64,000 nt of DNA from JBEKYD01 sp049509915 (lineage in GTDB: Bacteria > Acidobacteriota > Terriglobia > Bryobacterales > Bryobacteraceae), in contig JBEKZL010000017.1 in the NCBI GenBank assembly GCA_049509915.1, positions 9,039 to 73,038 on the forward strand, read 5' to 3'. Positions 62,962 through 64,000 of this stretch are shown piece by piece. A program made the translations under genes and the position numbers. The notes under the pieces are model-generated. The model searched no databases, was not told the origin of the DNA, and saw only the letters and a program-made list of their open reading frames with translations. Positions within the stretch are counted from its first letter, which is position 1. Each line of letters starts with the position of its first letter.

Positions 62962-63227
62962 TTGCTTTGTCTCTCCTCAACGTGAACCACTTGTACCGCT
63001 TGTTGTATTGGCCCCGGGGATTCGGCTGGTCCTCGTGAGTAGCGTGACCAGTTCGACCCCTCCTGCCGGCAAACCAGTCGCCGGCAGCGAGACCCGCCAA
63101 TGGGCCTCAAAGAATACACTGAAGCTAGGATACCCCTATTTGCCCCTTTACGCCAATGGTTTACGACGAGGTTCTGGTACCTGGTGTCCGACCGCACAGA
63201 TGGTACGGCATGTGGGATACTGAATGC

Positions 63228-63590
63228 GGGCTGCCGGACGGGTGGTCGCTTCCGGCAACGGAAGAGGAAAGTCCGGTCTCCAGAGAGCGGCGTGCCGGCT
63301 AACGGCCGGGGGTTCCGGAAATCGGGGCCACGGAAAGCGCAACAGAAAAGATACCGCCCGGGTGAGAATCCGGGTAAGGGTGAAATGGTGCGGTAAGAGC
63401 GCACCGCGGCGGAAGTAATTTCGCCGGCAGGCAAACCCCACGCGGAGCAAGGCCAAATAGGGGAGGAGGGGCTGCTCGCCCCGCTCGACTCCCGGGTAGG
63501 CCGCAGGAGCCGTCCAGTAATGGGCGGCCAAGAGGAATGACCGCCACCCCGCAAGGGGCACAGAAACCGGCTTACAGTCCGGCAGTCCAA
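63228..63590 (+). ncRNA. rnpB: RNase P RNA, bacterial class A
   Basis: The sequence shows the universal core of RNase P RNA: GGAAAGTCCGG near 63267, GGGTAAGGGTGAAATGGTGC with GGTAAGAGCGCACCG near 63373-63405, and GCAAACCCCACGCGGAGCAA near 63431. The P1 stem is formed by CTGCCGGAC (63231-63239) and GTCCGGCAG (63577-63585), fixing both ends to within a few bases. Length of about 360 nt is normal. Open reading frames overlapping it are shadows. The ribozyme matures tRNA 5' ends. Confidence 0.95.
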
Positions 63591-63607
63591 ACAGCTCTCA
63601 GCACTTG

Positions 63608-63650
63608 GCTTTCAGCTGGGACGGGCGTGCGTTCGAGGCCAGCTGAAAGC
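63608..63650. terminator. Perfect 12-bp inverted repeat after rnpB
   Basis: GCTTTCAGCTGG (63608-63619) and CCAGCTGAAAGC (63639-63650) flank a 19-nt loop between rnpB and the end of the convergent response-regulator gene. It probably stops transcription from both sides; no T-run follows. Confidence 0.55.
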
Positions 63651-63673
63651 GATAGCTGACTGCTAACCGCTCT

Positions 63674-64000
63674 TCACAACAGCCGGCGGAGCCTGGCTAC
63701 CACTTCCTGGGCGCTGAAGGGCTTAGCGACGTAATCGTCGGCGCCGAGGCTAAAACTGCGCAGGGCGTCATCCCTGGATTGTTTTCCGGAGAGCAGAAGC
63801 AAACGCACGGGCAAGCGCTCGGCGCGCACCTTTTCGACCACCTGGAAGCCGTCCATCTCGGGGATACCGACGTCGAGCACGGCGGCATGGGGCGCTTCAT
63901 CGCGGATGATGCGCAGGGCCTCGCCTCCGGTTTCGGCCGTGCGGCACACGATGCCGTATTGTTCGAAGGCGGCCTGCAGCAGGAAGCGCACGGCCATGTC
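63674..64000 (-). CDS. Response regulator receiver domain, 5' part beyond the window
   Basis: The visible part is most of a receiver domain: DMAVRFLLQAAFEQYG at the edge (the D is part of the acidic pocket, so the real start lies outside), AAVLDVGIPEMDGFQVVEKV with the phosphoacceptor Asp, LLLLSGKQSRDDALRSFSLG and ADDYVAKPFSAQEVVARLRR with the conserved Lys. The protein ends after the receiver, so it is either a single-domain CheY-like regulator or the C-terminal receiver of a hybrid kinase. Confidence 0.88.
   Translation of the reverse strand, partial: DMAVRFLLQAAFEQYGIVCRTAETGGEALRIIRDEAPHAAVLDVGIPEMDGFQVVEKVRAERLPVRLLLLSGKQSRDDALRSFSLGADDYVAKPFSAQEVVARLRRLL

Noticed and set aside
63100..63590. 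Several open frames on both strands over the RNase P RNA
   Set aside because: The RNase P core motifs and P1 pairing explain the sequence; the frames are incidental.
1..64000. tRNA or rRNA genes
   Set aside because: Scanning the intergenic gaps by eye I saw no TTCGA-loop with flanking acceptor pairing or rRNA core sequence; a tRNAscan run would settle it.

Overview
The window looks like a chromosomal segment of a high-GC, diderm soil bacterium, most probably an acidobacterium of the Solibacter/Bryobacterales type. This is inferred from gene content, not from a marker phylogeny. LpxC, outer-membrane beta-barrels, a TolC/HlyD efflux system and an Oar-like TonB receptor point to an outer membrane. 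A duplicated-permease (ADOP-type) MacB/FtsX protein, a remnant of the TIGR03435 soil family, many Tat-signal secreted proteins and an extensive set of GC-rich palindromic intergenic repeats fit acidobacteria. There is no CRISPR array, prophage, insertion sequence or tRNA that I can recognise. One structural RNA, the RNase P RNA, is near the right end.

Layout. 0-11 kb: mixed housekeeping and secreted proteins (small membrane protein, ThuA-like protein, lpxC, alpha/beta-hydrolase-like protein, PQQ-type sugar dehydrogenase followed by a seven-haem cytochrome c, a 5'-truncated member of a multicopy family, Tat-type metallo-beta-lactamase-fold hydrolase, VWFA protein, beta-barrel, PfpI and DUF892 stress pair). 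11-16.6 kb: rhaB, GAF-ANTAR regulator, TPR protein, uppS-cdsA. 16.8-25.9 kb: a complete histidine utilisation operon (hutH-hutU-ftcD-hutI, then a membrane spermidine-synthase-like protein) with a divergent Lrp/AsnC regulator. 26-35 kb: ADOP permease, a 1365-residue CheB-CheR-PAS-kinase-receiver hybrid carrying a run of 13 G, a class I fumarase. 35-40.2 kb: YjbR and a Gfo/Idh-like fragment protein, a radical SAM gene broken by an exact 50-bp tandem duplication, a methyltransferase, an epimerase and a TIM-barrel isomerase. 40.4-48.7 kb: a TetR-TolC-HlyD-ABC-ABC-permease-permease efflux operon resembling E. coli cecR-ybhGFSR. 48.8-55.5 kb: small CxxC protein, leuS, an HTH protein with a degenerate SEC-C tail, modBC without modA, ybaK. 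55.5-60.2 kb: a decay zone with a frameshifted TonB receptor, a broken reductive dehalogenase (rdhA) with an apparently intact rdhB anchor, and a TIGR03435 scrap. 60.2-64 kb: an unusual OmpA-barrel-Ig fusion protein, rnpB, and the end of a response regulator.

The most unusual observations are: (i) a dispersed family of paired inverted GTGGGGCAGGC-type elements, several lying inside operons; (ii) three genes whose -10 hexamer ends exactly 6 nt before the start codon, the geometry of leaderless mRNAs; (iii) the rdhA/rdhB relic; (iv) the 50-bp duplication in the radical SAM gene and the 13-G tract in the chemosensory hybrid kinase, both of which would bear on whether those proteins are made; (v) a G-rich strand with quadruplex potential upstream of fumarase. 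I did not find a cluster that I could defend as a wholly new system; the repeat family is the best candidate for something undescribed.
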